64,000 nucleotides of DNA from Lachnospira pectinoschiza (GTDB lineage Bacteria; Bacillota; Clostridia; Lachnospirales; Lachnospiraceae). The first letter of the stretch is position 1; each line of letters opens with the position of its first letter. The DNA is taken from NCBI RefSeq assembly GCF_020564355.1, contig NZ_JAJCRR010000005.1:124001-188000 (forward strand), written 5' to 3'. Below, in pieces: positions 26,770 to 36,379 of this stretch. Both the position numbers and the translations under genes were made by a program. Below the pieces are notes generated by a model. It did not search any database and was not told the origin of the DNA. It was given only the letters and a program-made list of their open reading frames with translations.

Positions 26770-27951
26770 ATGGAGAAAAGATTATTTACTTCAGAATCAG
26801 TAACAGAAGGACATCCGGACAAAATCTGCGATCAGGTTTCTGATGCAGTACTGGATGCATTATATGCACAGGACCCATATTCAAGAGTTGCCTGTGAAAC
26901 ATTAACCAATACAGGATTTGTGATGGTTATGGGTGAAATTACAACAAAGGCCAATGTAGATATTACACAGATCGTAAGAGATACCGTAGTAGAAATCGGC
27001 TATGACAGCTCTGAAAAAGGCTTCGATGGTAATACCTGTGCCGTTATGGTGGCACTTGACAAGCAGTCACCGGATATTGCAATGGGTGTTGACAAGGCAC
27101 TTGAAGCAAAAGAAGGCATTGATCCGGATGCAGATGACATTGGTGCAGGCGATCAGGGTATGATGTTTGGCTATGCAACCAATGAAACAGAAGAATATAT
27201 GCCATATTCCGCAGCACTTGCACAGAAGCTTGCAAGACAGCTGACAAAGGTCAGAAAAGACGGTACACTGTCTTATTTAAGACCGGACGGAAAGACACAG
27301 GTTACAGTGGAATATGATGAAAACAACAAGCCTGTAAGACTGGATGCCATCGTTGTATCTTCACAGCATGCACCGGAAGTTTCACAGGAACAGATTCATA
27401 CAGATATCAAGAAGTATGTTATTGATGCCATTGTAGACAACAGTATGGTAGATGATGACACGAAAATTTATATCAATCCGACAGGACGTTTCGTAATCGG
27501 CGGACCAAACGGTGACAGCGGTCTGACAGGTCGTAAGATTATCGTTGATACTTACGGTGGTGTTGCAAGACACGGCGGCGGTGCATTTTCAGGTAAGGAC
27601 TGCACAAAGGTAGACCGTTCCGCAGCATATGCCGCAAGATATGTAGCAAAGAACCTCGTTGCCGCAGGTATTGCAGACAGATGTGAAATCCAGTTATCTT
27701 ATGCGATCGGTGTTGCACTGCCGACATCTATCCGCGTGGAAACATTCGGAACAGGGAAGTTAAGCGAAGATAAGATTGTAGAAATCATCCGTGAAAACTT
27801 CGATTTAAGACCGTCAGGTATTATCAAGATGCTTGATTTAAGAAGACCGATCTACAAGCAGACAGCAAGCTATGGACATTTCGGCCGCAACGACCTGAAT
27901 CTGCCATGGGAAAAACTTGACCGTGTAGATGCATTAAAAATGTATTTGTAA
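26770..27951 (+). CDS. metK: S-adenosylmethionine synthetase
   Basis: Forms S-adenosylmethionine from methionine and ATP; cytoplasmic. 393 residues, the normal length. Signatures are the ATP-binding HPDKICDQ near residue 15, [12 protein letters not shown] near 123, and the glycine-rich GGGAFSGKD loop near 263 with the downstream KVDRSAAY. The start at 26770 follows the GGAAG-rich sequence after the riboswitch terminator; a longer in-frame reading would run through the riboswitch itself and is rejected. Controlled by the SAM-I riboswitch upstream and followed by a terminator at 28018-28066. Confidence 0.97.
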   Translation: MEKRLFTSESVTEGHPDKICDQVSDAVLDALYAQDPYSRVACETLTNTGFVMVMGEITTKANVDITQIVRDTVVEIGYDSSEKGFDGNTCAVMVALDKQSPDIAMGVDKALEAKEGIDPDADDIGAGDQGMMFGYATNETEEYMPYSAALAQKLARQLTKVRKDGTLSYLRPDGKTQVTVEYDENNKPVRLDAIVVSSQHAPEVSQEQIHTDIKKYVIDAIVDNSMVDDDTKIYINPTGRFVIGGPNGDSGLTGRKIIVDTYGGVARHGGGAFSGKDCTKVDRSAAYAARYVAKNLVAAGIADRCEIQLSYAIGVALPTSIRVETFGTGKLSEDKIVEIIRENFDLRPSGIIKMLDLRRPIYKQTASYGHFGRNDLNLPWEKLDRVDALKMYL

Positions 27952-28017
27952 AATATCCTGAAATCCAGGAATAAACAACGGGAAATTCTGGAAGAATAAA
28001 GAAAGCCAGAGGGAAGA

Positions 28018-28066
28018 TATAAGCCGGCTATGGACAAACCATCCATTGTCGGCTTATACTGTTTTT
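28018..28066 (+). terminator. Terminator after metK
   Basis: TATAAGCCG (28018-28026) pairs with CGGCTTATA (28050-28058), then CTG and five T. The remaining bases up to 28200 hold nothing I can assign beyond an unremarkable leader. Confidence 0.8.
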
Positions 28067-28200
28067 AAATAAAGTGTGTTTTTTAAGAAAAAGTAAGCTG
28101 CCGCAGGGCAGGTGTGAAACTGTATTTACGGAGTACGCCTTGCCGTATCCTGTATAAATTTGATAGAAATGCATTTAAAAATGAAGAAATGAGGAATTGT

Positions 28201-29004
28201 ATGATTGAAAATTATAGTATTACAGAGTGGATTGCGTTCTTTTTTATTTACAGCTTTTTAGGGTGGTGCATTGAATCCGCCATTGTATCCTTTAACAAGC
28301 GCAAACTGACAAACAGAGGCTTTTTAAAAGGTCCGATGCTGCCACTGTACGGTTCGGGAGCGGTAATCATGCTGTTATCAACACTTTGGGCAAAGGATAA
28401 TTATGTTTTAGTATACATCTGTGGTACAATCGGTGCAACGGCGCTGGAATATGTCACAGGGGTACTGATGGAAATGATGTTTAACATGCGCTACTGGGAT
28501 TACAGCAATAAAAAGTTTCAGATTCACGGCTATATCTGTCTGACCTCATCCTTATTCTGGGGCGTGCTGACGGTATTGCTGGTCTGTTTTGTGCATATTC
28601 CGGTTGCGGCACTGGTGGCTTCCGTTCCGGCAAATATATTAAGAGTTGGATTATTTTTTATCATTGCGGTGGCATCCGTGGATACGGTTGATGCGTTTAA
28701 AAAGGCGCTGGATTTCCAGAAGCTGCTCACGTATGAAACAAGAATTAAAAATGAACTGTCAGAACTGACAGAGCGTTTAAACGATGCAAAAGAAGTATTT
28801 ACGGATAAGAATAATGAAAGAAGCCGTGAATTTTTCAGTATGCAGGAAGCGCGTGCGGAACGCTTAAGACTGGAACTGGATGCGGCAAAGGAAAAGGTCG
28901 GCAAATTCAAAAATTCCATGTTAAACAGCTTCCCGTCCGCAACGTCTAATAAGTTTGGCGAAGCGCTGGACGAATTTAAAGAGTATTTTAATAGGAAAAA
29001 ATAA
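28201..29004 (+). CDS. Membrane protein, PF06541-type (putative ABC transporter permease)
   Basis: 267-residue protein with about five membrane segments in the first 165 residues followed by a charged, probably coiled-coil tail (about 175-250). The start WIAFFFIYSFLGWCIES and NRGFLKGPMLPLYGSGA are the hallmark of the family annotated as putative ABC transporter permease (CmpB), which has no proven function. The ATG at 28201 is six bases after GAGG (28191-28194); an upstream reading from 28114 has no ribosome site. Inserted between metK and mbl without obvious functional link. Confidence 0.75.
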   Translation: MIENYSITEWIAFFFIYSFLGWCIESAIVSFNKRKLTNRGFLKGPMLPLYGSGAVIMLLSTLWAKDNYVLVYICGTIGATALEYVTGVLMEMMFNMRYWDYSNKKFQIHGYICLTSSLFWGVLTVLLVCFVHIPVAALVASVPANILRVGLFFIIAVASVDTVDAFKKALDFQKLLTYETRIKNELSELTERLNDAKEVFTDKNNERSREFFSMQEARAERLRLELDAAKEKVGKFKNSMLNSFPSATSNKFGEALDEFKEYFNRKK

Positions 29005-29023
29005 AAAAAATTTCATTTAGCTC

Positions 29024-29052
29024 TTTTAAATTTTGAAAATGTTGTATATAAT
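29024..29052 (+). promoter_or_regulatory. Possible promoter of mbl-flhO-flhP
   Basis: TATAAT at 29047-29052 with only a weak TTTTAA at the -35 position (29024-29029), 17-base spacing. The leader to the ATG at 29167 is about 110 bases. Confidence 0.4.
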
Positions 29053-29166
29053 GGTATTCTACTATGTATGTTTAGACTGCGTTATACTGTCTACATATAT
29101 ATAGAAATGAAGAAAATAAGAAAAACGAACATAGATAGAATGAAGAACATCGGAAAGGGGATTCAT

Positions 29167-30162
29167 ATGTTATCAACCGATATCGGAGTAGATTTGGGTA
29201 CAGCCAGTATTCTGGTTTATATAAAAGGGAAAGGCGTTGTTTTAAAAGAACCGTCAGTAGTAGCATTTGACAGAGATACCAACAAGATTAAGGCAATCGG
29301 CGAAGAAGCACGTCTGATGTTAGGAAGAACACCGGGTAATATTGTAGCGGTAAGACCGTTAAGACAGGGTGTTATTTCTGATTACAGAGTAACTGAAAAA
29401 ATGTTAAAGTACTTCATCCAGAAGGCAATCGGCAAGAGAATGTTAAAGAAGCCAAGAATCAGTGTCTGTGTACCGTCAGGTGTTACAGAAGTAGAAAAGA
29501 AGGCGGTAGAAGATGCAACACTTCAGGCTGGTGCAAGAGAAGTAGCAATCATTGAAGAACCGATTGCAGCTGCCATCGGTGCAGGGATTGATATTTCAAG
29601 ACCTTGCGGTAACATGATTGTTGATATCGGCGGTGGTACAACAGATATCGCGGTTATTTCTTTAGGCGGTACAGTAGTCAGCACCTCCATTAAGATTGCC
29701 GGTGATGATTTTGATGAAGCAATCGTCCGATATATGAGAAAGAAACACAATCTTCTGATTGGTGAAAGAACTGCGGAAGATATTAAGATAAAAGTCGGTT
29801 CAGCTTATCCGAGAACTGAGATTGCAACAATGAACGTAAGAGGTCGAAACCTTGTAACAGGTCTTCCAAAGACGGTTGAGGTAACGTCAGAAGAAACACA
29901 GGAAGCATTAAAAGAAGCAACATCCCAGATTGTTGAAGCCGTACACAGTGTACTGGAAAAGACACCACCGGAATTAGCTTCCGATATTGCAGACAGAGGA
30001 ATTGTCCTGACAGGCGGCGGAAGCCTTTTACAGGGACTTGAAGAACTGATTGAATCAAAGACAGGAATCCATACAATGACAGCCGAAGACCCGATGACAG
30101 CAGTTGCAATCGGAACCGGTAAGTTTATTGAATTCCTTGCAGGATACAGAGATGATAAATAA
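29167..30162 (+). CDS. mbl: Rod shape-determining actin homologue Mbl/MreB
   Basis: Bacterial actin that organises lateral cell-wall synthesis. 331 residues. Actin-fold phosphate loops are visible: DIGVDLGTASILVY at the start, the IVDIGGGTTDIAVISLGG block near residue 160, and TGGGSLLQGL near 283. Assigned to Mbl rather than MreB because of the neighbours: in B. subtilis mbl is followed by flhO and flhP and preceded by spoIIID, the same set as here. The ATG at 29167 is six bases after AAAGGGG; longer readings lack a ribosome site. Confidence 0.9.
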   Translation: MLSTDIGVDLGTASILVYIKGKGVVLKEPSVVAFDRDTNKIKAIGEEARLMLGRTPGNIVAVRPLRQGVISDYRVTEKMLKYFIQKAIGKRMLKKPRISVCVPSGVTEVEKKAVEDATLQAGAREVAIIEEPIAAAIGAGIDISRPCGNMIVDIGGGTTDIAVISLGGTVVSTSIKIAGDDFDEAIVRYMRKKHNLLIGERTAEDIKIKVGSAYPRTEIATMNVRGRNLVTGLPKTVEVTSEETQEALKEATSQIVEAVHSVLEKTPPELASDIADRGIVLTGGGSLLQGLEELIESKTGIHTMTAEDPMTAVAIGTGKFIEFLAGYRDDK

Positions 30163-30200
30163 TTATCAGCAAAATAAGAAGTGAGCGGAGGAGGAAAGAA

Positions 30201-30971
30201 ATGGTAAAGGGGCTTTACACAGGGTACACAGGAATGGTGAATTCCCAGAAAAGACTGGATGTGATTTCCAACAACCTTGCAAATGCAACAACGACAGGCT
30301 TTAAAGCAGAGGGCTGTACAACACAGGCATTTGATTCCATGTATGCCATCAAGATTAAAGATGCAACAGTCGGACATTTAAACCAGAATATCGGTTCAGT
30401 CAGTCTGGGTGCAAAGATTGGGGAAACATACAGAAACTGGGAGCAGGGTTCGTTACAGGCAACGAACAACACCTATGATTTTGCACTGGCAGGACAGGGC
30501 TTTTTCTCGGTAGAGTTCACCAATAAGAACGGTGTAACAAGCACAATGTATTCCAGAGATGGCGCATTTCAGATGAATTCAGAAGGCTATCTTGTGACAA
30601 AAGACGGCGATTATATTTTAGGTGAAGGCGGAAGAATCCAGCTTCCGACAGATTTGAATGAATTATCTGTTGATTCACAGGGGAATATTTTTGCAGACGG
30701 ACAGTATGTAGATACATTTGCCTTGGTTGATTTTGAAGATTATAACTATCTGGAAGAATACGGTGAAAATCTGTACCGTGCGGTGGATGGTGCAACCGAA
30801 CAGGATTGTACGGCAACCGTACAGCAGGGCTACTTAGAAGCTTCTAATATTAATGTCGTATCAGAAATGGTGGACATGATTGCGGTTGCAAGAGAGTATG
30901 AAAGCGGACAGAAAGTCATCCAGGCAATTGATGAAATGCTTGGCAAAATGGTGACAATGTCAGAATTATAA
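30201..30971 (+). CDS. flhO: Flagellar basal-body rod protein FlhO (FlgF/FlgG-like)
   Basis: Distal rod component of the flagellum, 256 residues. The N-terminal rod signature LDVISNNLANATTTGFKAE and the C-terminal helix QGYLEASNINVVSEMVDMIAVAREYESGQKVIQ are those of the FlgF/FlgG/FlgE family and form the coiled-coil core of the rod. Named by synteny with mbl-flhO-flhP of B. subtilis. A strong ribosome site (GGAGGAGG) precedes the ATG. Confidence 0.88.
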   Translation: MVKGLYTGYTGMVNSQKRLDVISNNLANATTTGFKAEGCTTQAFDSMYAIKIKDATVGHLNQNIGSVSLGAKIGETYRNWEQGSLQATNNTYDFALAGQGFFSVEFTNKNGVTSTMYSRDGAFQMNSEGYLVTKDGDYILGEGGRIQLPTDLNELSVDSQGNIFADGQYVDTFALVDFEDYNYLEEYGENLYRAVDGATEQDCTATVQQGYLEASNINVVSEMVDMIAVAREYESGQKVIQAIDEMLGKMVTMSEL

Positions 30972-31055
30972 TAAGGCCCGGGTTAAAAGACATTAATATT
31001 ATGGTAGTAAGCTGCCGGTAAAATCACCGGTATTGATTACGGAATGGAGAAGAAT

Positions 31056-31877
31056 ATGGTAAGATCATTATGGACGGCAGCAGCAGGCATGACGTCACAG
31101 CAGACAAATGTCGATACGATTTCCAATAATCTTGCAAATGTAAATACAACAGGATACAAGATGGAAACAACACATTTTAAATCCCTTTTATATCAGCAGT
31201 TACAGGCAAAGACCACATCTGCAAACGGTGAAACAAAGCCGGTTAATGCACAGGTTGGTTTGGGTTCAAGAGTATCTGCTGTAACATCACAGTATGTACA
31301 GGGTTCTGTCAACAAAACAGACAGTGACACGGATTTTGCAATCGTAGGAAACGGCTTTTTCGGTGTAGTCGGTGAAGATGGACAGACTTATTACACAAGA
31401 AACGGTAACTTTGGATTCTCAATTGCAACAGAAGGCTATATGCTTTGTACATCAGAAGGTCTTCCGGTATTAAGCTCAGACGGTAATGAACTGGTGCTGG
31501 GACCGGAATATGACCCGACAAAGATTACAGTAGACGGCGACGGTAATTTATTATATCCAAGTGAAGAAAATAACAACAATCCGACGGCAATCGGTTTAAA
31601 GATTGGATTATTCCAGTTTGCCAATCCGGCAGGTCTTGATAAGACAGGAGATTCTCTTTTAATGGAAACGGAAGCATCCGGTATTGCATTAAATGAAGAT
31701 ATCGATGAGGTAGGCAAAAAGAGTACTTTAAAGCAGGGATATCTGGAAGCTTCTAATGTCAATGTAGCAACAGAAATGGTAAATCTGATTACAGCGCAGA
31801 GAGCCTATGAATTATGCTCAAAGGCAATTACCACATCCGATACGATGATGGAGCAGGCAAACAATCTGAAGCGATAA
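31056..31877 (+). CDS. flhP: Flagellar basal-body rod protein FlhP (FlgG-like)
   Basis: Second rod/hook-type protein, 273 residues, paralogous to the gene upstream. It starts MVRSLWTAAAGMTSQQ and carries VDTISNNLANVNTTGYK, the FlgG-type signature; the C-terminus has EASNVNVATEMVNLITAQRAYELCSKAI. The ATG at 31056 is six bases after GGAG; the ATG at 31044 overlaps that site and is less likely. Encoded with flhO and the rod-binding protein. Confidence 0.88.
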   Translation: MVRSLWTAAAGMTSQQTNVDTISNNLANVNTTGYKMETTHFKSLLYQQLQAKTTSANGETKPVNAQVGLGSRVSAVTSQYVQGSVNKTDSDTDFAIVGNGFFGVVGEDGQTYYTRNGNFGFSIATEGYMLCTSEGLPVLSSDGNELVLGPEYDPTKITVDGDGNLLYPSEENNNNPTAIGLKIGLFQFANPAGLDKTGDSLLMETEASGIALNEDIDEVGKKSTLKQGYLEASNVNVATEMVNLITAQRAYELCSKAITTSDTMMEQANNLKR

Positions 31878-31926
31878 GTAAAAGCAGCGGTGCGGCAGTT
31901 TAATGCCGGGGAGGAAAGGTGTACAT

Positions 31927-32340
31927 ATGAGCGATACAATCAGCGGATTAAATTCGTCATATTTAAACGGTACCTATACCAATTCAACAACAAGTGCGCT
32001 TGAAAGCACATTAAATAATAAGGATTTATCTACATCTTCCAGCGATGAACTCATGGAAGTCTGCAAGGATTTTGAAGAATATTTTGCAGAACAGATGGTA
32101 AAATCCATGCTTAAAATGGCAAAAGTAGACAGCAGTGATGATGATAACAGCTATGCTTCTATTTTTGGACTGTCTTCTGACAGCAGTGATTCCGGAATGA
32201 GTACCATGTCCAGCTATTTTGGTGACCAGATGGTGTCAAAGCTGTCTGAAGCACTGTGCAGTACAGAAAACGGCAGCGGACTGGGACTGGCACAGACCCT
32301 TTATAATCAGATGAAGAGGAATTACGGAATTGAGGAGTAA
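31927..32340 (+). CDS. Rod-binding protein (FlgJ N-terminal-like)
   Basis: 137-residue protein. Residues about 40-75 (LMEVCKDFEEYFAEQMVKSMLKM) match the rod-binding domain of FlgJ, which caps the growing rod; the peptidoglycan hydrolase domain of proteobacterial FlgJ is absent, as usual in Firmicutes. A Ser/Asp-rich stretch separates it from the C-terminal SYFGDQMVSKLSEAL motif. The start at 31927 follows AAAGG. The end overlaps the TTG start of recD2 by 11 bases. Confidence 0.78.
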   Translation: MSDTISGLNSSYLNGTYTNSTTSALESTLNNKDLSTSSSDELMEVCKDFEEYFAEQMVKSMLKMAKVDSSDDDNSYASIFGLSSDSSDSGMSTMSSYFGDQMVSKLSEALCSTENGSGLGLAQTLYNQMKRNYGIEE

Positions 32341-34579
32341 TTTAGATTACGAAGCAGAATATATTGAAGGCTTTGTAGAAAATATCATATACCGCAATGA
32401 AGACAACGGCTATACCGTTTTCAACGTGGTTTATAAAGGTGAAGAGATTACCTGCGTTGGTGTATTCAGTTACATCAACGCAGGTGAATTTATTACTGCA
32501 AATGGAGGATTTGTCAAACATCCGTCCTATGATATGCAGTTTTCTATTAAATCTTATGAATTCAAAGCGCCGGACGACACCAAGTCGGTCAGACGTTATC
32601 TTGCATCCGGTGCTATCAAAGGCATTGGTGAAAAAATGGCTGAGAGGATTGTAAAAGAGTTCGGGGATGACACCTTCCGCATTATGGAAGAAGAACCGGA
32701 ACGTCTTGCGGAGATTAAAGGCATCAGTCTTACAAAAGCGATGGATATCGCAGCTCAGCTTGTCGATAAACGCGACATGCGTAAAGCCATGATGTTTTTA
32801 CAGGACTATGGCATCAGCATGGGAATTGCGGGTAAAATTTATTCCAGATACGGACAGGAAATATATACAATTATTAAGCAGAATCCTTACAGACTTGCAG
32901 ACGATATTGACGGCATCGGATTTAAAACGGCTGATGAAATTGCGGCAAAGGCCGGCATTAAAGTAGATTCGGATTTCAGAATCCGCAGTGGGATTTTGTA
33001 TGTATTGACACAGGCGGCAGGACAGGGACACATCTATCTGCCGTGGACAGAATTAGAGCAGGGGGTTACAGCGCTGCTGTTAATAGATATTCGTGATATG
33101 GAGCGCCATATCATGGATATGGCAATTGATAAAAAAATTGTTGTCCGTGAAAATGCGTCTGGCGAAAAGTGCATTTATGCTTCGATGTATTATTATATGG
33201 AGGCTTCTATTGCCAAGCATTTGATCGAACTGAATATCCCGTATTCGCAGGATGAAGCGGAAATCGGCCAGAGAATCGCGCAAATCGAAGAAAAAAACGA
33301 CATAATTCTTGATGATATCCAGAAACAGGCGGTTCATAAGGCTGTTTTAAATGGATTGATGGTTATTACGGGCGGACCGGGAACGGGAAAGACAACAACT
33401 ATTAATACCATTATTAAATATTTTGAAATGGAAGGTCTGGAAATCCGTCTGGCAGCGCCGACGGGCCGTGCGGCAAAGCGGATGGCAGAAACAAGCGGAT
33501 ATGAAGCGCAGACAATTCACAGACTGCTTGAAATCTGCGGCAGTGCATCCGATTCACAGAACACAGGCATGCATTTTGAAAGAAATGAAGACAATCCGCT
33601 GGAAACAGATGTCATTATTGTAGATGAAATGTCCATGGTGGACGTATCTATTATGAACTCACTGCTAAAGGCAATAGCTGTCGGAACACGTCTGATTCTT
33701 GTGGGCGATGTGGACCAGTTACCGAGTGTCGGACCGGGAAATGTGTTAAAGGATATTATCCATTCGGGCTGCTTTGAAGTCGTGAAGCTGGAAAAGATTT
33801 TCAGACAGGCGGCAGAGAGCGAAATCATCATGAACGCGCATAAGATTAATAAAGGCGAACCGGTAACACTCAACAAATACAGCAAAGACTTTTTGTTTGT
33901 CAAACGGAACAATCCCGATGCCATTATTGCGGCGATGTGTACACTGATTAAAGAAAAACTGCCGGATTATGTCCATGCGGACCGCAAAGACATCCAGATT
34001 CTGACACCAACCAGAAAATCCGCAGTCGGGGCACAGCGGTTAAACCGGATTATGCAGCAGTACTTAAATCCGCCGTCCGCAGACAAAATGGAAAAAGAAG
34101 TCGGGGATACCATTTACCGCGTGGGCGATAAGGTCATGCAGATAAAAAATAACTATCAGCTGGAGTGGGAGCGCAAAAGCCGGTATGGCGTTACCTATGA
34201 CCGCGGCAACGGCATTTTCAATGGGGACACCGGTGTGATAGAAGACATCAACTTCTTTTCGGAACAGATGCTGGTGCGGTTTGAAGACGACCGTTTTGTA
34301 TACTATGATTTTACACAGTTGGATGAACTGGAGCTGGCATATGCGATTACAATTCACAAATCGCAGGGCAGTGAATATCCGGCGGTGCTGATTCCGATGT
34401 TTCCGGGACCGCGTATGCTGATGAACCGCAATCTCTTATACACGGCAGTGACAAGGGCGAGAACCTGTGTCTGCATGGTAGGACTGGAAGACTGCTTTCA
34501 TGAAATGGCGGCAAATGAATCGGAGCAGAAACGATATTCTTCACTGGACCTGCGGATTCAGGAAATGGATAATCTTTAA
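32330..34579 (+). CDS. recD2: RecD2-type ATP-dependent DNA helicase
   Basis: Superfamily 1B 5'-3' DNA helicase of the stand-alone RecD type, involved in repair and replication fork handling. 749 residues: an N-terminal OB-like domain (1-90), helix-hairpin-helix repeats (about 95-215), then the helicase with Walker A GGPGTGKTTT near 345, VDEMSMVDV, GDVDQLPSVGPG and the C-terminal AITIHKSQGSEYP and TAVTRAR motifs. No RecB/RecC partner is near. The only plausible start is a TTG at 32330 inside the end of the preceding gene, preceded by GAGGAATTACGGAA. Its place inside a flagellar cluster next to comFC parallels the com-flagellar linkage in Bacillus. Confidence 0.9.
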   Translation: MRSNLDYEAEYIEGFVENIIYRNEDNGYTVFNVVYKGEEITCVGVFSYINAGEFITANGGFVKHPSYDMQFSIKSYEFKAPDDTKSVRRYLASGAIKGIGEKMAERIVKEFGDDTFRIMEEEPERLAEIKGISLTKAMDIAAQLVDKRDMRKAMMFLQDYGISMGIAGKIYSRYGQEIYTIIKQNPYRLADDIDGIGFKTADEIAAKAGIKVDSDFRIRSGILYVLTQAAGQGHIYLPWTELEQGVTALLLIDIRDMERHIMDMAIDKKIVVRENASGEKCIYASMYYYMEASIAKHLIELNIPYSQDEAEIGQRIAQIEEKNDIILDDIQKQAVHKAVLNGLMVITGGPGTGKTTTINTIIKYFEMEGLEIRLAAPTGRAAKRMAETSGYEAQTIHRLLEICGSASDSQNTGMHFERNEDNPLETDVIIVDEMSMVDVSIMNSLLKAIAVGTRLILVGDVDQLPSVGPGNVLKDIIHSGCFEVVKLEKIFRQAAESEIIMNAHKINKGEPVTLNKYSKDFLFVKRNNPDAIIAAMCTLIKEKLPDYVHADRKDIQILTPTRKSAVGAQRLNRIMQQYLNPPSADKMEKEVGDTIYRVGDKVMQIKNNYQLEWERKSRYGVTYDRGNGIFNGDTGVIEDINFFSEQMLVRFEDDRFVYYDFTQLDELELAYAITIHKSQGSEYPAVLIPMFPGPRMLMNRNLLYTAVTRARTCVCMVGLEDCFHEMAANESEQKRYSSLDLRIQEMDNL

Positions 34580-34653
34580 ATCAAAGATTCCTCAGAAATG
34601 AATTCAGTTTGTGCATCATTTAGAATTGGAACGTTTGTGAAATAGAGGGGAAA

Positions 34654-35445
34654 ATGAAACAGGGAAAAAACAAGCGGAATAACACGCAGAACTTAAAAGA
34701 ATATATACAGCAGCTTGCACAGACCGGCATCAAAGAACTGACGGATATAGTGTTTCCGCCGGCGTGTCCGGTCTGCGGCGGGGTTCTGGGGTTTGAAAAG
34801 GGCAGACGAAGACAAATCTGTCCGGATTGTGACAACAGACTTGAATATATCGGCGAACCGCGCTGCATGAAGTGCGGCAAACCGTTAAAAAAGACGGATA
34901 CGCAGCAGTTTTGCTATGACTGTACGGTGAAACGCCATTTTTATGAACGCGGTGTGGCGGTCTTTGCCTATACGGACGGCATCAAACAGTCCATTTACCA
35001 ATTCAAGTATCACGATAAAAGAGAATATGCGGCATTTTACGGCAGGCAGGCGGCGCAGCAGTGCGGTGCACTCATTGGAAAATGGGATATTGATCTTGTG
35101 CTTCCCGTACCGATGTATGCAGCCAAACAAAGAAAACGCGGATACAATCAGGCAGAACTGATTGCGCGCGAGCTTTCTAAAAATCTGAATCTGATCTGTG
35201 CTTCGGAAATCCTGGTCCGTACCAGAAAAACAACTCCAATGAAAGAATTAAATGATGAGGAAAGAAGAAAAAATGTAGAAAGGGCTTTCCTTGTAAAAGA
35301 AAATGTAGTAAAATATAAAAAAATTTTACTTGTTGATGATATTTATACAACAGGAGCAACGATAGACAGCTGCGCAAAAATTTTATATCAAAAGGGCGCA
35401 CAGAAAGTATATTTTTTATGTTTGTGTGCGGGGAAAGGATTTTAA
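34654..35445 (+). CDS. comFC: ComFC-like phosphoribosyltransferase-type protein
   Basis: 263-residue ComF/GntX family protein linked to DNA uptake and recombination. The N-terminal zinc finger has CPVCGG, CPDC, CMKCGKPL and CYDC. The C-terminal phosphoribosyltransferase-like half has the KQRKRGYNQAELIARELS block and the PRPP loop LLVDDIYTTGATIDSC. In B. subtilis comFC stands directly before yvyF-flgM-flgN-flgK-flgL, as here. The ribosome site is GAGGGG before the ATG at 34654. Confidence 0.9.
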   Translation: MKQGKNKRNNTQNLKEYIQQLAQTGIKELTDIVFPPACPVCGGVLGFEKGRRRQICPDCDNRLEYIGEPRCMKCGKPLKKTDTQQFCYDCTVKRHFYERGVAVFAYTDGIKQSIYQFKYHDKREYAAFYGRQAAQQCGALIGKWDIDLVLPVPMYAAKQRKRGYNQAELIARELSKNLNLICASEILVRTRKTTPMKELNDEERRKNVERAFLVKENVVKYKKILLVDDIYTTGATIDSCAKILYQKGAQKVYFLCLCAGKGF

Positions 35446-35481
35446 GAAAATGCCGGGAACGGCAGAAGGGGAGAATTGGTT

Positions 35482-35892
35482 ATGGATGTTAGAAATTGCA
35501 GACAATGTGGGAAATTATATAATTATATAGGCGGCAGTTACCGTAATTTATGCCCGAGCTGCATTAAACAGCTGGAAGACAAGTTTATGGAAATTAAGGA
35601 ATATATCCGCGACAACAAAGTTGCAAGCATTTCGGAGATTTCAGATAAATTTGAAGTCAGCACCAAGCAGATTGAACAGTGGGTGCGTGAAGAACGTCTC
35701 TGCTTTACGGATGATTCACCGATCGGGCTGCAGTGTGAGTGCTGTGGTGCAACGATTAAGACAGGGCGTTACTGTGATAAGTGTAAAGGGACGATGGCAA
35801 ACAAGCTGGATAATCTGTATAAGGCACCGGCACCGGCACCAAGGGCAGGCAGGGATCGTGACAATGCAAGAATGAGATTCCTTGATAAATAA
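35482..35892 (+). CDS. YvyF-like flagellar operon protein
   Basis: 136-residue protein with two zinc-ribbon-like cysteine pairs (CRQCGKLYNYIGG with CPSC; then CECCGATIKTGRYCDKC) around a helix-turn-helix-like segment (ISEISDKFEVSTKQIEQWVREERL). It matches the conserved Firmicutes flagellar operon protein YvyF (TIGR03826 type) in length, sequence features and position between comFC and flgM. It may be a regulator; function is not established. The ATG at 35482 is eight bases after GGGGAG; the TTG at 35476 is less likely. Confidence 0.82.
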   Translation: MDVRNCRQCGKLYNYIGGSYRNLCPSCIKQLEDKFMEIKEYIRDNKVASISEISDKFEVSTKQIEQWVREERLCFTDDSPIGLQCECCGATIKTGRYCDKCKGTMANKLDNLYKAPAPAPRAGRDRDNARMRFLDK

Positions 35893-35914
35893 CAGATTCT
35901 ATATTACAGAGCAT

Positions 35915-35969
35915 AAAGAAAGAATTACTCAGGATATATACAGAATTCCGGGCGATTCTTTCTTTTTTT
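35915..35969 (+). terminator. Terminator after the yvyF-like gene
   Basis: AAAGAAAGAAT (35915-35925) pairs perfectly with ATTCTTTCTTT (35955-35965), the T run continuing to 35969. It separates comFC-yvyF from the sigma-D-driven flgM transcript. Confidence 0.7.
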
Positions 35970-35994
35970 GTATTTAAAAATTGTAAAAACAGGT

Positions 35995-36021
35995 TAAGGA
36001 ATATGCCGAAAGTACCGATAA
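35995..36021 (+). promoter_or_regulatory. Sigma-D (sigma-28) type promoter of flgM
   Basis: TAAG (35995-35998), 15-base spacer, ACCGATAA (36014-36021), close to the TAAA-N15-GCCGATAA consensus. Drives flgM and probably flgN-flgK-flgL. Confidence 0.65.
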
Positions 36022-36085
36022 TATTTCTGAAACCATTTTAATGAGAATAGGAAAAGAGTTTAAACGGAAAGAGAGGCGGTCAGCA

Positions 36086-36367
36086 ATGCGTGTAGAGGCA
36101 TACAGTGCTGTGAACCGGATTTATCAGAGTGGGGCAGCTTCTTCTGCAAAGAAGGGAGGCAGTACTGCTTCATATAGTGATAAACTGGAAATTTCAAGAA
36201 CAGCAAAGGATTATCAGACAGCAAAAGAGGCAGTAAGCCGGACATCGGAAGTAAGAGAAGACAAGGTTGCACAGATAAAAGCGGCAATGGAGGCAGGAAC
36301 ATATCGTGTGAGTGCGCAGGAAGTTGCCGGTAAGATGCTTGAGAATATTGCAACATTAACATTTTAA
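36086..36367 (+). CDS. flgM: Anti-sigma-D factor FlgM
   Basis: 93-residue inhibitor of the flagellar sigma factor, exported or degraded once hooks are complete. The C-terminal half has the FlgM pattern: DKLEISRTAKDYQTAK, then VREDKVAQIKAAMEAGTYRVSAQEVAGKML. The ATG at 36086 follows GAGAGGCGG; a longer reading from 36041 begins in the promoter leader. Located downstream of a sigma-D promoter, giving the usual feedback loop. Confidence 0.9.
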   Translation: MRVEAYSAVNRIYQSGAASSAKKGGSTASYSDKLEISRTAKDYQTAKEAVSRTSEVREDKVAQIKAAMEAGTYRVSAQEVAGKMLENIATLTF

Positions 36368-36379
36368 GGAGATTCTTTC

